DNA of 64,000 nucleotides from Citrobacter sp. Marseille-Q6884 (GCF_945906775.1 NZ_CAMDRE010000001.1:434001-498000); one strand, 5' to 3'. Shown: positions 17,314 through 27,073, counted from the first letter of the stretch. Made by a program: numbers and translations. The notes: generated by a model from the sequence alone, not told the origin.

Positions 17314-18615
17314 TTATCGTTTTCCGCTATGCAGCCAGAACGGTTCCTGAGAGATTGCTTCGTTACGGAAGTGTTCAATTTCAATATGTTGGCGGGTCGA
17401 AATGGCGTGACGCAAGCCCTGCCAGTTGGCAATCCATTCCGATGCAACCATCTCGTCGTAGTATCCCGCCAGCATGAGAATGCTATCGATATTGCGATTC
17501 AGGCGTGGGATCTGGTCAGCATACTGATCGCCTAACGGCTGACCAAACGTCGTTTTCAGTTCAGCAGCGTGGCGTGAGAGATGGGTATCGGAAAAACGTT
17601 TAAAGGAGTCAGCAATTTTTCCCTGCGCCTTCGCATCCAGGAACGGTTGCCACGCTTTGGTCACCAGCCATTCCGTCAGCGCCAGTTTTGCCATCGCCGT
17701 TTGCGTGTTGTAAACCGCCGAGACAGCAGAAACCTCTGAGGCAATGGTGGCTTCCGACTGCGTCAGCAAATCACGTAAGTGAGCGCTCGCTTTACGCGGG
17801 ACATTACCGCCAAACAGCATCAGGATATGACGAACCAACCCCATTGCCGCCAGCACCTCGGCTTTCGCCCCTTTAACACCGCGTACCCACAACTCTTCAT
17901 GGTATTGCCATTGCGATAATGCCAGTTCCAGCGCCGCTTCCAGTCCTTGCTCAATGCTCGCCTTCGCAGGGACCTTCAAAATACCCGTCGGTTTGAGTTC
18001 GCGCGGCAAATTCCCCTGCGCCAGATGATAACCACGTGCCGCCTTGCTCAGACTCCCCTGGCGTAAACCCGTTTGCGACACCAGCCGGTTAGCCAGCTTC
18101 AGCACCGCGCGGGTATCACCGCTTAATAGCTCAAGCTCCAGTTCACAGATAGGTTCAGCAAACTCACCGGCTTTCACTTCCCCCTGGTCGAGGGCGATTT
18201 CAATCTGGCTACCCTCCACGTTAACCAGCCATTTCTCGCGATAAAAATCGGTGCTGAACAGCGGTTGCACCTGCGCCGCAAGATCGGCGGGTAGCTCGCC
18301 ATTCGGCCACACCTCGGCAGGAAACTGCGCGAGATCCAGCTCCGGCGCGTTGAGCGCGATGTTGTATTCCGGTCGCTGATGTAATCCGCCCGTCACGCGC
18401 CCGGCAATTTTCAGGGTCATTTCGTATTGACCCTTCTCGCCTCGAATACGCAGCCCCATATCATGACCGCGCAACCACGCATCCGGCGTTTCGTAATAAA
18501 TATTCAACAGCTGGCTGGGCGCATGATGCTCTCCCCCCAGCGTATTTAAACGTTCACGTAGCGCATCTACAGCATCATGATTGACGATAAATTTTAATTC
18601 GATTTCCTGGGCCAT
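17314..18615 (-). CDS. ygiF: Inorganic triphosphatase YgiF
   Basis: 433 residues, as E. coli YgiF, a metal-dependent tripolyphosphatase. The N-terminal CYTH domain begins with the signature MAQEIELKF and runs to about residue 200. A CHAD domain (conserved histidine helical domain, polyphosphate-associated) follows, with VRHILMLFGG and LRDLL. It precedes glnE on the same strand, as in E. coli. Confidence 0.95.
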   Translation of the reverse strand: MAQEIELKFIVNHDAVDALRERLNTLGGEHHAPSQLLNIYYETPDAWLRGHDMGLRIRGEKGQYEMTLKIAGRVTGGLHQRPEYNIALNAPELDLAQFPAEVWPNGELPADLAAQVQPLFSTDFYREKWLVNVEGSQIEIALDQGEVKAGEFAEPICELELELLSGDTRAVLKLANRLVSQTGLRQGSLSKAARGYHLAQGNLPRELKPTGILKVPAKASIEQGLEAALELALSQWQYHEELWVRGVKGAKAEVLAAMGLVRHILMLFGGNVPRKASAHLRDLLTQSEATIASEVSAVSAVYNTQTAMAKLALTEWLVTKAWQPFLDAKAQGKIADSFKRFSDTHLSRHAAELKTTFGQPLGDQYADQIPRLNRNIDSILMLAGYYDEMVASEWIANWQGLRHAISTRQHIEIEHFRNEAISQEPFWLHSGKR

Positions 18616-18856
18616 GGTCTTGTACTTATGGGTTATGTCACAGTTGAGAAAACAGACTGCGAACTTAGTGCATTCTTAATTGTCAGTAGATAGTATTTTG
18701 CGCCAAATTGCCATGCAACGAGCAATTTGACGGGCGTAAAAGTTTCGAGTGGTGGCAAAAAGGACACAGATGATTCCGATTGATGTCGAATGCTTTGCGT
18801 AGAGACACTGATGCCACTACTATCGTTCCACTTTCTATGACAATAACGACAGCCTG

Positions 18857-19477
18857 ATGCCAAAATTACGCCTGATTGGATTAACTTTACTTGCACTTAG
18901 CGCCACTGCAGTCTCCCATGCCGAAGAAAAGCGCTATGTCTCTGATGAACTGAACACCTGGGTCCGCAGCGGTCCGGGGGATAATTATCGCCTCGTGGGT
19001 ACGGTGAACGCAGGCGAGGAAGTCACGCTATTACAAACCGATGCCAACACCAACTACGCTCAGGTGAAAGACAGCACCGGGCGTACGGCCTGGATCCCGC
19101 TGAAAGAGCTGAACAGTACGCCAAGCCTGCGTACCCGCGTCCCGGATTTAGAAAACCAGGTCAAAACGCTGACGGACAAGCTCAATAATATCGACACCAC
19201 GTGGAACCAGCGTACCGCCGATATGCAGCAAAAAGTGGCGCAAAGCGACAGCGTTATCGACGGACTGAAAGAAGAAAATCAGAAGCTGAAGAACGAGCTT
19301 ATCGTGGCGCAAAAGAAAGTCAGCGCAGCCAACCTTCAGCTTGATGACAAGCAGCGTACCATCATCATGCAGTGGTTTATGTATGGTGGCGGCGTGTTAG
19401 GGCTTGGCCTGTTGCTGGGTCTGGTTCTGCCGCACATGATCCCAAGCCGTAAGCGCAAAGACCGCTGGATGAACTAA
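18857..19477 (+). CDS. ygiM: YgiM, SH3-domain membrane protein
   Basis: A 206-residue TIGR04211-family protein as in E. coli. A signal sequence (cut near SHA-EE, residue 22) is followed by a bacterial SH3 domain (LNTWVRSGPGDNYRLVGTV ... AWIPLKEL), a coiled coil of about 80 residues, a transmembrane helix (MYGGGVLGLGLLLGLVLPHM) and a short basic tail. The topology suggests a periplasmic SH3 domain held by a C-terminal anchor. The binding partner is unknown. It is divergent from ygiF and upstream of cca. Confidence 0.93.
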   Translation: MPKLRLIGLTLLALSATAVSHAEEKRYVSDELNTWVRSGPGDNYRLVGTVNAGEEVTLLQTDANTNYAQVKDSTGRTAWIPLKELNSTPSLRTRVPDLENQVKTLTDKLNNIDTTWNQRTADMQQKVAQSDSVIDGLKEENQKLKNELIVAQKKVSAANLQLDDKQRTIIMQWFMYGGGVLGLGLLLGLVLPHMIPSRKRKDRWMN

Positions 19478-19538
19478 ATCGCCTTCTCCGCCACACTGAC
19501 ATATGATTAAGGGATATTTTTTTCAAAAGGAAAGTGGC

Positions 19539-20774
19539 GTGAAGATTTATCTGGTCGGTGGTGCTGTTCGGGATGCGTTATTAGGGCTACCGGTTAAAGA
19601 TAAAGATTGGGTCGTTGTCGGCGCCACGCCGCAGGAGATGCTTGACGCGGGCTACCAGCAGGTAGGTCGCGATTTTCCCGTGTTTCTTCACCCGCAAACG
19701 CGGGAAGAATATGCGCTGGCGCGCACTGAGCGAAAATCAGGTTCAGGTTACACAGGATTCGTCTGCTACGCCGCGCCAGATGTGACGCTGGAAGCCGATC
19801 TCCAACGCCGTGATCTGACCATTAACGCGCTGGCTCGCGATGACGACGGAGAGATTATCGATCCCTATCACGGGCGTCAGGATCTGGAAAACCGTCTGCT
19901 ACGCCATGTCTCCCCAGCCTTTAGCGAAGATCCCCTACGCGTGTTGCGTGTCGCGCGCTTTGCCGCCCGCTATGCGCACCTCAGTTTCCGTATTGCCGAT
20001 GAAACCATGGCGCTGATGCGCGACATGACCGCCGCTGGCGAGCTGGAACACCTAACGCCAGAACGGGTATGGAAAGAGACAGAAAATGCCCTTACGACCC
20101 GTAATCCGCAGGTATTTTTCCAGGTTCTGCGCGACTGTGGCGCACTGCGCGTTCTGTTCCCGGAAATCGATGCCCTGTTTGGCGTTCCGGCACCGGCTCA
20201 ATGGCACCCGGAAATCGATACAGGCATTCACACGCTGATGACGCTGTCGATGGCTGCCATGTTAAGCCCGAACGTTGATATCCGTTTCGCGACGCTTTGT
20301 CACGACCTCGGCAAGGCATTAACGCCACCTGCGCTTTGGCCGCGTCATCATGGTCACGGTCCGGCGGGGGTTAAGCTGGTAGAACAGCTGTGTCAGCGCC
20401 TGCGCGTCCCCAATGACATCCGTGATTTAGCCAAACTGGTCTGTGAGTTTCACGATCTCATTCATACCTTCCCGATCCTGCAACCGAAAACCATCGTTAA
20501 GCTATTTGATTCCATTGATGCCTGGCGCAAACCGCAGCGCGTGGAGCAAATCGCCCTGACAAGTGAAGCCGACGTACGCGGTCGAACCGGTTTTGAAGCG
20601 GCAGATTACCCACAAGGCAGACTGCTGCGCGAAGCCTGGCAGGTTGCGCAGTCTGTGCCAACAAAAGATGTCGTCGAGGCGGGATTCAAAGGTCCGGAAA
20701 TTCGTGAGGAGCTGACCCGACGCCGTATTGCGGCGGTGGCCAGTTGGAAGGAACAGCGTTGCCCGAAAGCATAA
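19539..20774 (+). CDS. cca: Multifunctional CCA tRNA nucleotidyltransferase
   Basis: Adds and repairs the 3' CCA of tRNAs. The start is taken at GTG 19539 (VKIYLVGGAVRDALLG): AAAGGAAA lies 7 bases upstream, and the product has 411 residues against 412 in E. coli. The more upstream ATG at 19503 would add twelve unconserved residues. Seen are the nucleotide-binding GGAVRD, the DKDW pair of catalytic Asp, RRDLTINALA, and a C-terminal HD domain (CHDLGKA, EFHDLIH) that gives phosphatase/phosphodiesterase activity. Confidence 0.97.
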   Translation: MKIYLVGGAVRDALLGLPVKDKDWVVVGATPQEMLDAGYQQVGRDFPVFLHPQTREEYALARTERKSGSGYTGFVCYAAPDVTLEADLQRRDLTINALARDDDGEIIDPYHGRQDLENRLLRHVSPAFSEDPLRVLRVARFAARYAHLSFRIADETMALMRDMTAAGELEHLTPERVWKETENALTTRNPQVFFQVLRDCGALRVLFPEIDALFGVPAPAQWHPEIDTGIHTLMTLSMAAMLSPNVDIRFATLCHDLGKALTPPALWPRHHGHGPAGVKLVEQLCQRLRVPNDIRDLAKLVCEFHDLIHTFPILQPKTIVKLFDSIDAWRKPQRVEQIALTSEADVRGRTGFEAADYPQGRLLREAWQVAQSVPTKDVVEAGFKGPEIREELTRRRIAAVASWKEQRCPKA

Positions 20775-20783
20775 AACGTCTGT

Positions 20784-20830
20784 GATGCCGTGCCGGATAA
20801 GACGTTTACGCCCCTGTCCGGCACGGCATC
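20784..20830. repeat. REP-like hairpin between cca and uppP
   Basis: gatgccgtgccgga ... tccggcacggcatc forms a perfect 14-bp stem between the converging cca and uppP genes, with the usual REP sequence at its core. It probably ends both transcripts. Confidence 0.85.
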
Positions 20831-20834
20831 ATGA

Positions 20835-21653
20835 TCAGAAGAACACCACGTAAACCGCAGCCGCCACGATAAAACGGTAAATCGCAAACGGGATAAACGA
20901 GATACGTTTGATCAGTTGCAGGAACGTTTTGATCGCCACCAGCGCCACGATAAACGCCGTCACAAAGCCCACAGTAAACATCGGAATATCTGACGCGCTC
21001 AGGAATGACCAGCTCTTGTAGAGATCCAACGCCGTCGCGCCCATCATCATCGGCACAGCCAGCAGGAACGAAAACTCAGACGCCGCGTAACGGCTCACGC
21101 CCATTAGCATGCCACCCGAGATGGTCGCACCGGAGCGGGAAAAACCCGGCCACAGCGCCAGACACTGGAAGCAGCCGATCATAAACGCCTGGCGATACGT
21201 CATATCATCCAGACCCGGTGCGCGTGGCTCTTTAGGTTTCAGGCATTCAGCGGCAATCAGCAACACGCCACCCACAACCAGCGCATACATCACGTTGATT
21301 GGGTTAAACAGTGACTTAATGGTGTCGTGGAACACCAGACCCAGTACCACTGCCGGAATCATCCCCAACAGGATGTGCCCCAACGTCAACCGCCCTTTTC
21401 CCGTGCCTTCATGCGGGGTTCTGCCAAAGTGAATACCAATCAGGCCAAACAGACGTCGCCAGAACATCACCACGACCGCCAGAATGGACCCCAGTTGGAT
21501 CACGACTTCAAATGTTTTTGCGGTATCACCTTCAAAACCCAGCAGGTGGCCAACAATAATCATATGGCCCGTACTGGAGACAGGTAAAAACTCCGTCAAC
21601 CCTTCGACCACACCCAAAATTGCCGCCACCAGCAGCGAGTGCATATCACTCAT
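20835..21653 (-). CDS. uppP: Undecaprenyl-diphosphate phosphatase UppP (BacA)
   Basis: A 272-residue, multi-helix inner-membrane enzyme that recycles undecaprenyl pyrophosphate to the lipid carrier used in peptidoglycan synthesis; over-production gives bacitracin resistance. Conserved blocks are EGLTEFLPVSSTGHM near the N-terminus and PGFSRSGATISGG in the middle. I start at ATG 21653, preceded by AGGGGT; the codon before it is a TTG that would add one residue. Confidence 0.97.
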   Translation of the reverse strand: MSDMHSLLVAAILGVVEGLTEFLPVSSTGHMIIVGHLLGFEGDTAKTFEVVIQLGSILAVVVMFWRRLFGLIGIHFGRTPHEGTGKGRLTLGHILLGMIPAVVLGLVFHDTIKSLFNPINVMYALVVGGVLLIAAECLKPKEPRAPGLDDMTYRQAFMIGCFQCLALWPGFSRSGATISGGMLMGVSRYAASEFSFLLAVPMMMGATALDLYKSWSFLSASDIPMFTVGFVTAFIVALVAIKTFLQLIKRISFIPFAIYRFIVAAAVYVVFF

Positions 21654-21737
21654 CAATAAACCCCTAGATAGAAAGCCACGGTCAAAAAGAACCGACGTCA
21701 GGCCCTTTTATACCTGTTTGATTTAGAAATTATTAAA

Positions 21738-22106
21738 TTAATTATTTTCTTTCAGATTATTGCTACGCTCAATGATAACGCCGACGTTTGCCGCCCGGGC
21801 TACCGCCCCAGGTTTACTGAGTTTGATACGTACCCACGGAGAATTAAAACGGCTAAGCAGGAGATCCGCCACTTCTTCCGCCACACGTTCAACCAGCGCG
21901 AAACGCCCGCCTTCCACATGGCTGACAACCGTTTGAGCGATATCAGCATAGCTCAGGCAGTCGGCAACATCATCGCTTTTGGCTGATTTACGGTTATCCC
22001 ACGCCATTTCGATATCGAACACCAGTTTTTGTTCAATCGTTTGTTCCCAGTCGTAAACACCGATAGTGGTGATTACTGAAAGTTGCTCTATAAATACAAT
22101 ATCCAT
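21738..22106 (-). CDS. folB: Dihydroneopterin aldolase
   Basis: 122 residues, the E. coli FolB length. It cleaves 7,8-dihydroneopterin in folate synthesis and forms a ring octamer. MDIVFIEQLSVITTIGVYDWE carries the conserved start with Tyr and Glu, and LSKPGAV includes the catalytic Lys. I start at ATG 22106 rather than the GTG just before it. It is divergent from plsY, as in other enterobacteria. Confidence 0.97.
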   Translation of the reverse strand: MDIVFIEQLSVITTIGVYDWEQTIEQKLVFDIEMAWDNRKSAKSDDVADCLSYADIAQTVVSHVEGGRFALVERVAEEVADLLLSRFNSPWVRIKLSKPGAVARAANVGVIIERSNNLKENN

Positions 22107-22212
22107 CACGACCTGCCTGCTTTTTGGCTAACCCGGATACCACTTCCGGCGAAATATGCGTATTATCCACGGAAGTAGCGTTTTACACGACATTTTCAAA
22201 ACGGAACAGCTT

Positions 22213-22830
22213 ATGAGTGCAATCGCGCCTGGAATGATCATCTTCGCGTACCTCTGCGGCTCAATTTCCAGTGCCATTCTGGTATGCCGCCTCGCTGGAT
22301 TGCCGGACCCGCGTGACAGCGGTTCTGGGAATCCGGGCGCGACAAACGTGTTGCGAATCGGTGGCAAAGGAGCCGCTCTCGCCGTGCTGATTTTCGACGT
22401 CCTGAAGGGTATGTTACCCGTGTGGGGCGCATACGCGCTAGGCGTGAGTCCCTTCTGGTTGGGATTGATTGCCATTGCTGCCTGCCTGGGCCACATATGG
22501 CCGGTATTCTTCGGCTTTAAAGGTGGGAAAGGCGTCGCCACCGCTTTTGGTGCAATTGCGCCAATTGGCTGGGACTTAACGGGTGTGATGGCCGGAACCT
22601 GGCTACTGACCGTCTTGTTGAGCGGCTATTCATCGTTAGGAGCCATCGTCAGCGCCCTGATCGCGCCATTCTATGTCTGGTGGTTCAAACCCCAGTTCAC
22701 CTTTCCGGTTTCCATGCTATCGTGCTTAATTCTCCTCCGCCACCATGACAACATCCAACGTCTGTGGCGTCGTCAGGAGACTAAGATATGGACCAAGCTG
22801 AAGAAAAAGCGCGAAAAAGATCCCGAGTAA
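22213..22830 (+). CDS. plsY: Acyl-phosphate glycerol-3-phosphate acyltransferase
   Basis: A 205-residue inner-membrane enzyme transferring acyl groups from acyl-phosphate to glycerol 3-phosphate, the first step of phospholipid synthesis with PlsX. Motifs are GSGNPGATNVLR (acyl phosphate), GHIWPVFFGFKGGKGVAT (G3P) and GYSSLGAI. I start at ATG 22213 (MSAIAPGMII), which matches E. coli; the open frame continues 19 codons upstream into the folB promoter region. Confidence 0.97.
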   Translation: MSAIAPGMIIFAYLCGSISSAILVCRLAGLPDPRDSGSGNPGATNVLRIGGKGAALAVLIFDVLKGMLPVWGAYALGVSPFWLGLIAIAACLGHIWPVFFGFKGGKGVATAFGAIAPIGWDLTGVMAGTWLLTVLLSGYSSLGAIVSALIAPFYVWWFKPQFTFPVSMLSCLILLRHHDNIQRLWRRQETKIWTKLKKKREKDPE

Positions 22831-22835
22831 TGGTA

Positions 22836-22871
22836 TTGCCGGATAGCGACGTTAAATGTCTTATCCGGCGT
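22836..22871. repeat. REP element overlapping the ttdR stop
   Basis: ttgccggatagcgacg ... tcttatccggcgt is a REP palindrome between converging plsY and ttdR. Its right arm runs into the last codons and stop of ttdR (22861-22863). Confidence 0.8.
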
Positions 22872-23802
22872 GGGGAACCTGGTATCCTTCATTAGGTTTA
22901 CCCAGGCGGTGCTGGCACCACGTTGCCAGAAACTCCACACATACACGCAGCTTCACACTGCGATACAAAGGCTCCTGGTAAACCGCCCAGATATTGGCGC
23001 TTTGCGCATATTCTGGCAGTACACGAACCAGTTCACCGCTTGCCAGAAACGGCTGCACATCCCATTCAGAGCGCAGCATTATCCCTTTTCCCTGTAGCGC
23101 CCACTGCAACACAATCTCACCGCTGTTGGAAGAAAGATGCCCCGCAACTTTGACCGACTTTTTCTCCTGCCCGTTATCCAGTTCCCATACGCCGTGGGTC
23201 ATATCGCGTTCTTTTGTCACCAGACAATCATGGCGACTTAATTCCTGCAACGTCACTGGCTCACCATATTTTTGCAAATACGCGGGTGCGGCACACAATA
23301 TTCTTTTATTTTTCGTTAACAAATGCGCAATATAATAGTCCGGGATATCATCATTAATACGAATATCCAGATCAATATTATCCTGCGCTAAATCAATTTG
23401 CCGATCGAAGAGTTCGAAATGTACCTGTAATTCAGGGTAACAATGCATCAATTCGGTAATTGCGGGAGCAATATAGCTTCGCCCAAAACCAAAACTACAG
23501 CCAATGCGAATCATGCCTTCCGGGCGCGTTTTGATTTGTGTAACGTCATCCACCAGATGCTGATAGCGGGCGAGGATCTCCTGCGCATGCTCATAGCAAC
23601 GCTGCCCGCTTTCGGTTAACGCTACGCCGCGAGCGGAGCGGCTGAGCAGCGTTGTGCCAAGCGCGGACTCAAGGATCTGAATGCGTTTGGTCACAAATGC
23701 GGGCGTTTGTCCGAGCGTCGCTGCCGCTGCGCTAAAGCTTCCACTATGCACAATTTCAACCAGCACCTGCAGGTCTTTCGCCAGAGGATATGTATTCAGC
23801 AT
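22861..23802 (-). CDS. ttdR: LysR-family activator of tartrate genes
   Basis: A LysR-type regulator of 313 residues from the chosen ATG at 23802 (MLNTYPLAKDLQVL); E. coli TtdR has 310. In-frame upstream ATGs at 23817 and further exist, but none has a clear ribosome site. The winged helix spans residues 1-65 (SGSFSAAAATLGQTPAFVTKRI), and an effector-binding domain follows. TtdR activates ttdABT anaerobically with L- or meso-tartrate. It is divergent from ttdA. The last residues differ from E. coli because a REP element reaches into the end of the gene. Confidence 0.92.
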   Translation of the reverse strand: MLNTYPLAKDLQVLVEIVHSGSFSAAAATLGQTPAFVTKRIQILESALGTTLLSRSARGVALTESGQRCYEHAQEILARYQHLVDDVTQIKTRPEGMIRIGCSFGFGRSYIAPAITELMHCYPELQVHFELFDRQIDLAQDNIDLDIRINDDIPDYYIAHLLTKNKRILCAAPAYLQKYGEPVTLQELSRHDCLVTKERDMTHGVWELDNGQEKKSVKVAGHLSSNSGEIVLQWALQGKGIMLRSEWDVQPFLASGELVRVLPEYAQSANIWAVYQEPLYRSVKLRVCVEFLATWCQHRLGKPNEGYQVPHAG

Positions 23803-24012
23803 ATTCGGTTTATCCATGATGTTGTTAGCCGCAGTGTAATTCCCTGTGGCGACGTAAACCCTGCCTTTGCGCAATTTTTATTGCCTTATTTCGTCATCAT
23901 TCACGAACTGTTAATTGGATATTCACGGCGGCAAAAAATATAAACCCATACATTTAGTGGTAGCTTGTGCCGGAGAATTTATTTCCAGATAAATAAAAGA
24001 ACTGGAGTTGAC

Positions 24013-24924
24013 ATGATGAGCAATCAAAATAACCAACACGCGGTCAATACGCTGACGAACATTGTCGCTAACTTTACCGCCATGATTTCTACCCGGATGC
24101 CCGACGATGTCGTGGATAAATTAAAACAGCTACGGGAAGGTGAAACTTCGCCGATGGGTAAAATCATCTACCACACCATGTTCGATAACATGCAGAAAGC
24201 TATCGACCTGAATCGCCCGGCGTGTCAGGACACCGGCGAAATCATGTTCTTTGTGAAAGTCGGATCACGCTTTCCGCTGCTGGGCGAACTCCAAAGCATT
24301 CTCAAACAGGCCGTTGAAGATGCGACGGTGAAAGCGCCGCTGCGCCACAATGCGGTGGAGATTTTTAACGAAATCAATACCGGCAAAAACACCGGTACCG
24401 GTGTGCCGTGGGTCACCTGGGACATCATCCCGGACGGTGACGATGCAGAAATCGAAGTCTACATGGCGGGCGGCGGTTGTACGCTGCCAGGGCGCTCCAC
24501 CGTGTTAATGCCTTCCGAAGGCTACGAAGGCGTCGTGAAATTTGTCTTTGAAAACATCTCAACGCTGGCGGTGAACGCCTGCCCGCCGGTGCTGGTTGGC
24601 GTCGGTATTGCCACGTCGGTGGAAACCGCCGCCGTGCTCTCACGTAAAGCGGTTCTGCGCCCCATCGGCACACGCCACCCGAACCCGAAAGCGGCCGAGC
24701 TGGAACAGCGCCTGGAGGACGGTCTTAATCGTCTGGGTATTGGTCCACAAGGACTGACCGGCAACAGTTCCGTCATGGGTGTGCATATCGAATCCGCCGC
24801 GCGCCACCCCTCAACGATTGGCGTTGCCGTTTCTACCGGCTGCTGGGCGCATCGTCGCGGCACGCTGCGGGTTCATGCCGACCTCTCCTTCGAAAATCTG
24901 TCTCATACCCGGAGCGCGTTATGA
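24013..24924 (+). CDS. ttdA: L(+)-tartrate dehydratase subunit alpha
   Basis: 303 residues, equal to E. coli TtdA, the iron-sulfur subunit of the oxygen-sensitive enzyme that converts L-tartrate to oxaloacetate. It belongs to the class I fumarase N-terminal family, with cluster cysteines in RPACQDTGE, GGGCTLPG and VNACPPVLVG. ATG 24013 has GGAG 7 bases upstream; the open frame further upstream is not used. Its TGA overlaps the ttdB ATG. Confidence 0.97.
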   Translation: MMSNQNNQHAVNTLTNIVANFTAMISTRMPDDVVDKLKQLREGETSPMGKIIYHTMFDNMQKAIDLNRPACQDTGEIMFFVKVGSRFPLLGELQSILKQAVEDATVKAPLRHNAVEIFNEINTGKNTGTGVPWVTWDIIPDGDDAEIEVYMAGGGCTLPGRSTVLMPSEGYEGVVKFVFENISTLAVNACPPVLVGVGIATSVETAAVLSRKAVLRPIGTRHPNPKAAELEQRLEDGLNRLGIGPQGLTGNSSVMGVHIESAARHPSTIGVAVSTGCWAHRRGTLRVHADLSFENLSHTRSAL

Positions 24925-25526
24925 AAAAGATCCTGACAACCCCGATCAAAGCCGAAGATCTGGAAGACATCCGCGTTGGCGATGTGATTTACCTGACCGG
25001 GACATTAGTCACCTGTCGCGACGTCTGTCATCGCCGGTTAATCGAACTTAAGCGCCCCATTCCTTTCGATCTGAAGGGGAAAGCCATTTTCCACGCCGGG
25101 CCGATCGTGCGTAAGAACGGTGAAAAATGGGAGATGGTCTCCATCGGCCCCACCACCAGCATGCGTATGGAAGCCTTTGAAAAAGAGTTTATCGAGCAAA
25201 CCGGCGTGAAGCTGGTGGTCGGCAAAGGCGGTATGGGACCGCTGACTGAAGAGGGATGTAAGCAGTTCAAAGCACTGCATGTGATCTTCCCGGCAGGCTG
25301 TGCGGTGGTTGCCGCAACGCAGGTCGAAGAGATCGAAGAAGTGCACTGGACGGAGCTCGGGATGCCGGAATCCCTGTGGGTTTGTCGGGTAAAAGAGTTC
25401 GGCCCGCTGATTGTCTCCATCGACACCCACGGCAACAACCTGATCGCTGAAAACAAAAAGCAGTTCGCTGAACGTCGCGGCCCTATCGTGGACGAAATCT
25501 GCGAGCACGTGCACTACATCAAATAA
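24921..25526 (+). CDS. ttdB: L(+)-tartrate dehydratase subunit beta
   Basis: 201 residues, the C-terminal-fumarase-like subunit of tartrate dehydratase. KKILTTPIKAEDLEDI, GPIVRKNGEKWEMVSIGPTT and VGKGGMG are the conserved blocks of the beta subunit. The start overlaps ttdA by four bases (ATGA), ensuring equal synthesis of the two subunits. Confidence 0.97.
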   Translation: MKKILTTPIKAEDLEDIRVGDVIYLTGTLVTCRDVCHRRLIELKRPIPFDLKGKAIFHAGPIVRKNGEKWEMVSIGPTTSMRMEAFEKEFIEQTGVKLVVGKGGMGPLTEEGCKQFKALHVIFPAGCAVVAATQVEEIEEVHWTELGMPESLWVCRVKEFGPLIVSIDTHGNNLIAENKKQFAERRGPIVDEICEHVHYIK

Positions 25527-25533
25527 CCCTCCC

Positions 25534-25562
25534 GGAGAGGCGCAATGCCTCTCCCTCTTTCG
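25534..25562 (+). terminator. Hairpin between ttdB and ttdT
   Basis: ggagaggcgcaatgcctctcc followed by ctcttt lies between ttdB and ttdT. It probably attenuates transcription so that less antiporter than dehydratase is made, or protects the ttdAB message. Confidence 0.5.
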
Positions 25563-25575
25563 CAGGGATACAACA

Positions 25576-27039
25576 ATGGCACCTTTAGCTGGTTGGTGGC
25601 GATACCTGGCTCCGCTGGTGGTCATCGCCATTATTGCTGTTTTGCCCGTTCCCACCGGTCTTGAGAGCCATACCTGGCTCTATTTTGCCGTCTTTACCGG
25701 TGTGATTGTGGGACTCATTCTGGAACCTGTGCCGGGCGCAGTGGTGGCCATGATCGGCATTTCGGTGATTGCAGTGCTCTCGCCGTGGCTACTGTTCAGC
25801 CCTGAACAACTCGCGCAGGACGGTTTTAAATTTACCGCCAAATCATTGTCATGGGCGGTGTCTGGTTTTTCCAACTCGGTTATCTGGCTGATTTTCGCCG
25901 CCTTTATGTTCGGGACGGGCTATGAAAAAACCGGTCTGGGTCGGCGCATTGCACTGTGGCTGGTGAAAAAAATGGGGCATCGCACACTGTTTCTCGGCTA
26001 TGCGGTGATGTTTTCTGAGTTGATCCTTGCCCCTGTTACCCCCTCTAACTCGGCGCGTGGTGCAGGCATTATCTATCCGATCATTCGTAACCTTCCACCG
26101 CTCTATCACTCGCAGCCAAATGATTCCAGTTCTCGCTCTATTGGTTCTTATATTATGTGGATGGGGATTGTCGCCGACTGTGTCACCAGCGCGATTTTCT
26201 TAACCGCGATGGCGCCAAACCTGCTGCTGATTGGCCTGATGAAAGGGGCTTCTCATACTGCGCTGAGTTGGGGCGACTGGTTCTTAGGCATGCTGCCACT
26301 GAGTATTTTACTGGTGTTGTTAGTGCCGTGGCTGGCGTATGTGTTGTACCCGCCAGTGCTGAAATCAGGCGATCAGGTTCCTCGCTGGGCTGAATCCGAA
26401 CTTAACGCGATGGGGCCACTCTGCGCACGCGAAAAAAAGATGCTGGTACTGATGGTTGGTGCGTTGGTGCTGTGGATCTTTGGCGGCGATTACATCGATG
26501 CCGCCATGGTCGGCTACAGCGTTGTCGCACTGATGCTGGTGTTACGCATCATCAGTTGGGATGACATTGTCAGCAACAAAGCGGCATGGAACGTCTTCTT
26601 CTGGCTGGCTTCGCTGATTACTTTAGCCACCGGACTGAACAATACCGGCTTTATCACCTGGTTTGGCAAGCTGCTGGCAAACGGACTCAGCGGTTACTCG
26701 CCAACAATGGTGATGGTCGCGCTGATCGTGGTGTTTTATCTCTTGCGCTACTTCTTTGCCAGCGCCACGGCCTATACCTCTGCGCTGGCACCGATGATGA
26801 TTGCCGCCGCACTGGCAATGCCAGAAATCCCACTGCCAGTGTTCTGTCTGATGGTGGGAGCGGCAATTGGTCTGGGCAGCATACTCACCCCGTACGCAAC
26901 CGGTCCAAGCCCTATCTACTACGGCAGCGGATATCTGCCGACGGTGGATTACTGGCGGCTGGGCGCCATTTTTGGCCTGATTTTCCTGGTACTACTGGTC
27001 ATCACAGGTCTGGTCTGGATGCCTCTCGTTTTGCTGTAA
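25576..27039 (+). CDS. ttdT: L-tartrate/succinate antiporter
   Basis: 487 residues with about twelve membrane helices, the same length as E. coli TtdT (YgjE) of the DASS/CitT family. It imports tartrate in exchange for succinate during anaerobic growth. Characteristic are the AMFGTGYEKTGLGRR and TPSNSARGAG segments and the C-terminal LTPYATGPSPIYYGSGY substrate/ion loop. It completes the ttdABT operon; the next genes (urease) are separate. Confidence 0.96.
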   Translation: MAPLAGWWRYLAPLVVIAIIAVLPVPTGLESHTWLYFAVFTGVIVGLILEPVPGAVVAMIGISVIAVLSPWLLFSPEQLAQDGFKFTAKSLSWAVSGFSNSVIWLIFAAFMFGTGYEKTGLGRRIALWLVKKMGHRTLFLGYAVMFSELILAPVTPSNSARGAGIIYPIIRNLPPLYHSQPNDSSSRSIGSYIMWMGIVADCVTSAIFLTAMAPNLLLIGLMKGASHTALSWGDWFLGMLPLSILLVLLVPWLAYVLYPPVLKSGDQVPRWAESELNAMGPLCAREKKMLVLMVGALVLWIFGGDYIDAAMVGYSVVALMLVLRIISWDDIVSNKAAWNVFFWLASLITLATGLNNTGFITWFGKLLANGLSGYSPTMVMVALIVVFYLLRYFFASATAYTSALAPMMIAAALAMPEIPLPVFCLMVGAAIGLGSILTPYATGPSPIYYGSGYLPTVDYWRLGAIFGLIFLVLLVITGLVWMPLVLL

Positions 27040-27046
27040 ACCTCGT

Positions 27047-27073
27047 TGGGGCGACATGACGCGCCCCTTTTTT
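27047..27073 (+). terminator. Rho-independent terminator after ttdT
   Basis: ggggcg acatga cgcgcccc followed by a run of six T ends the ttd operon 8 bases after the ttdT stop and separates it from the urease operon. Confidence 0.85.
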
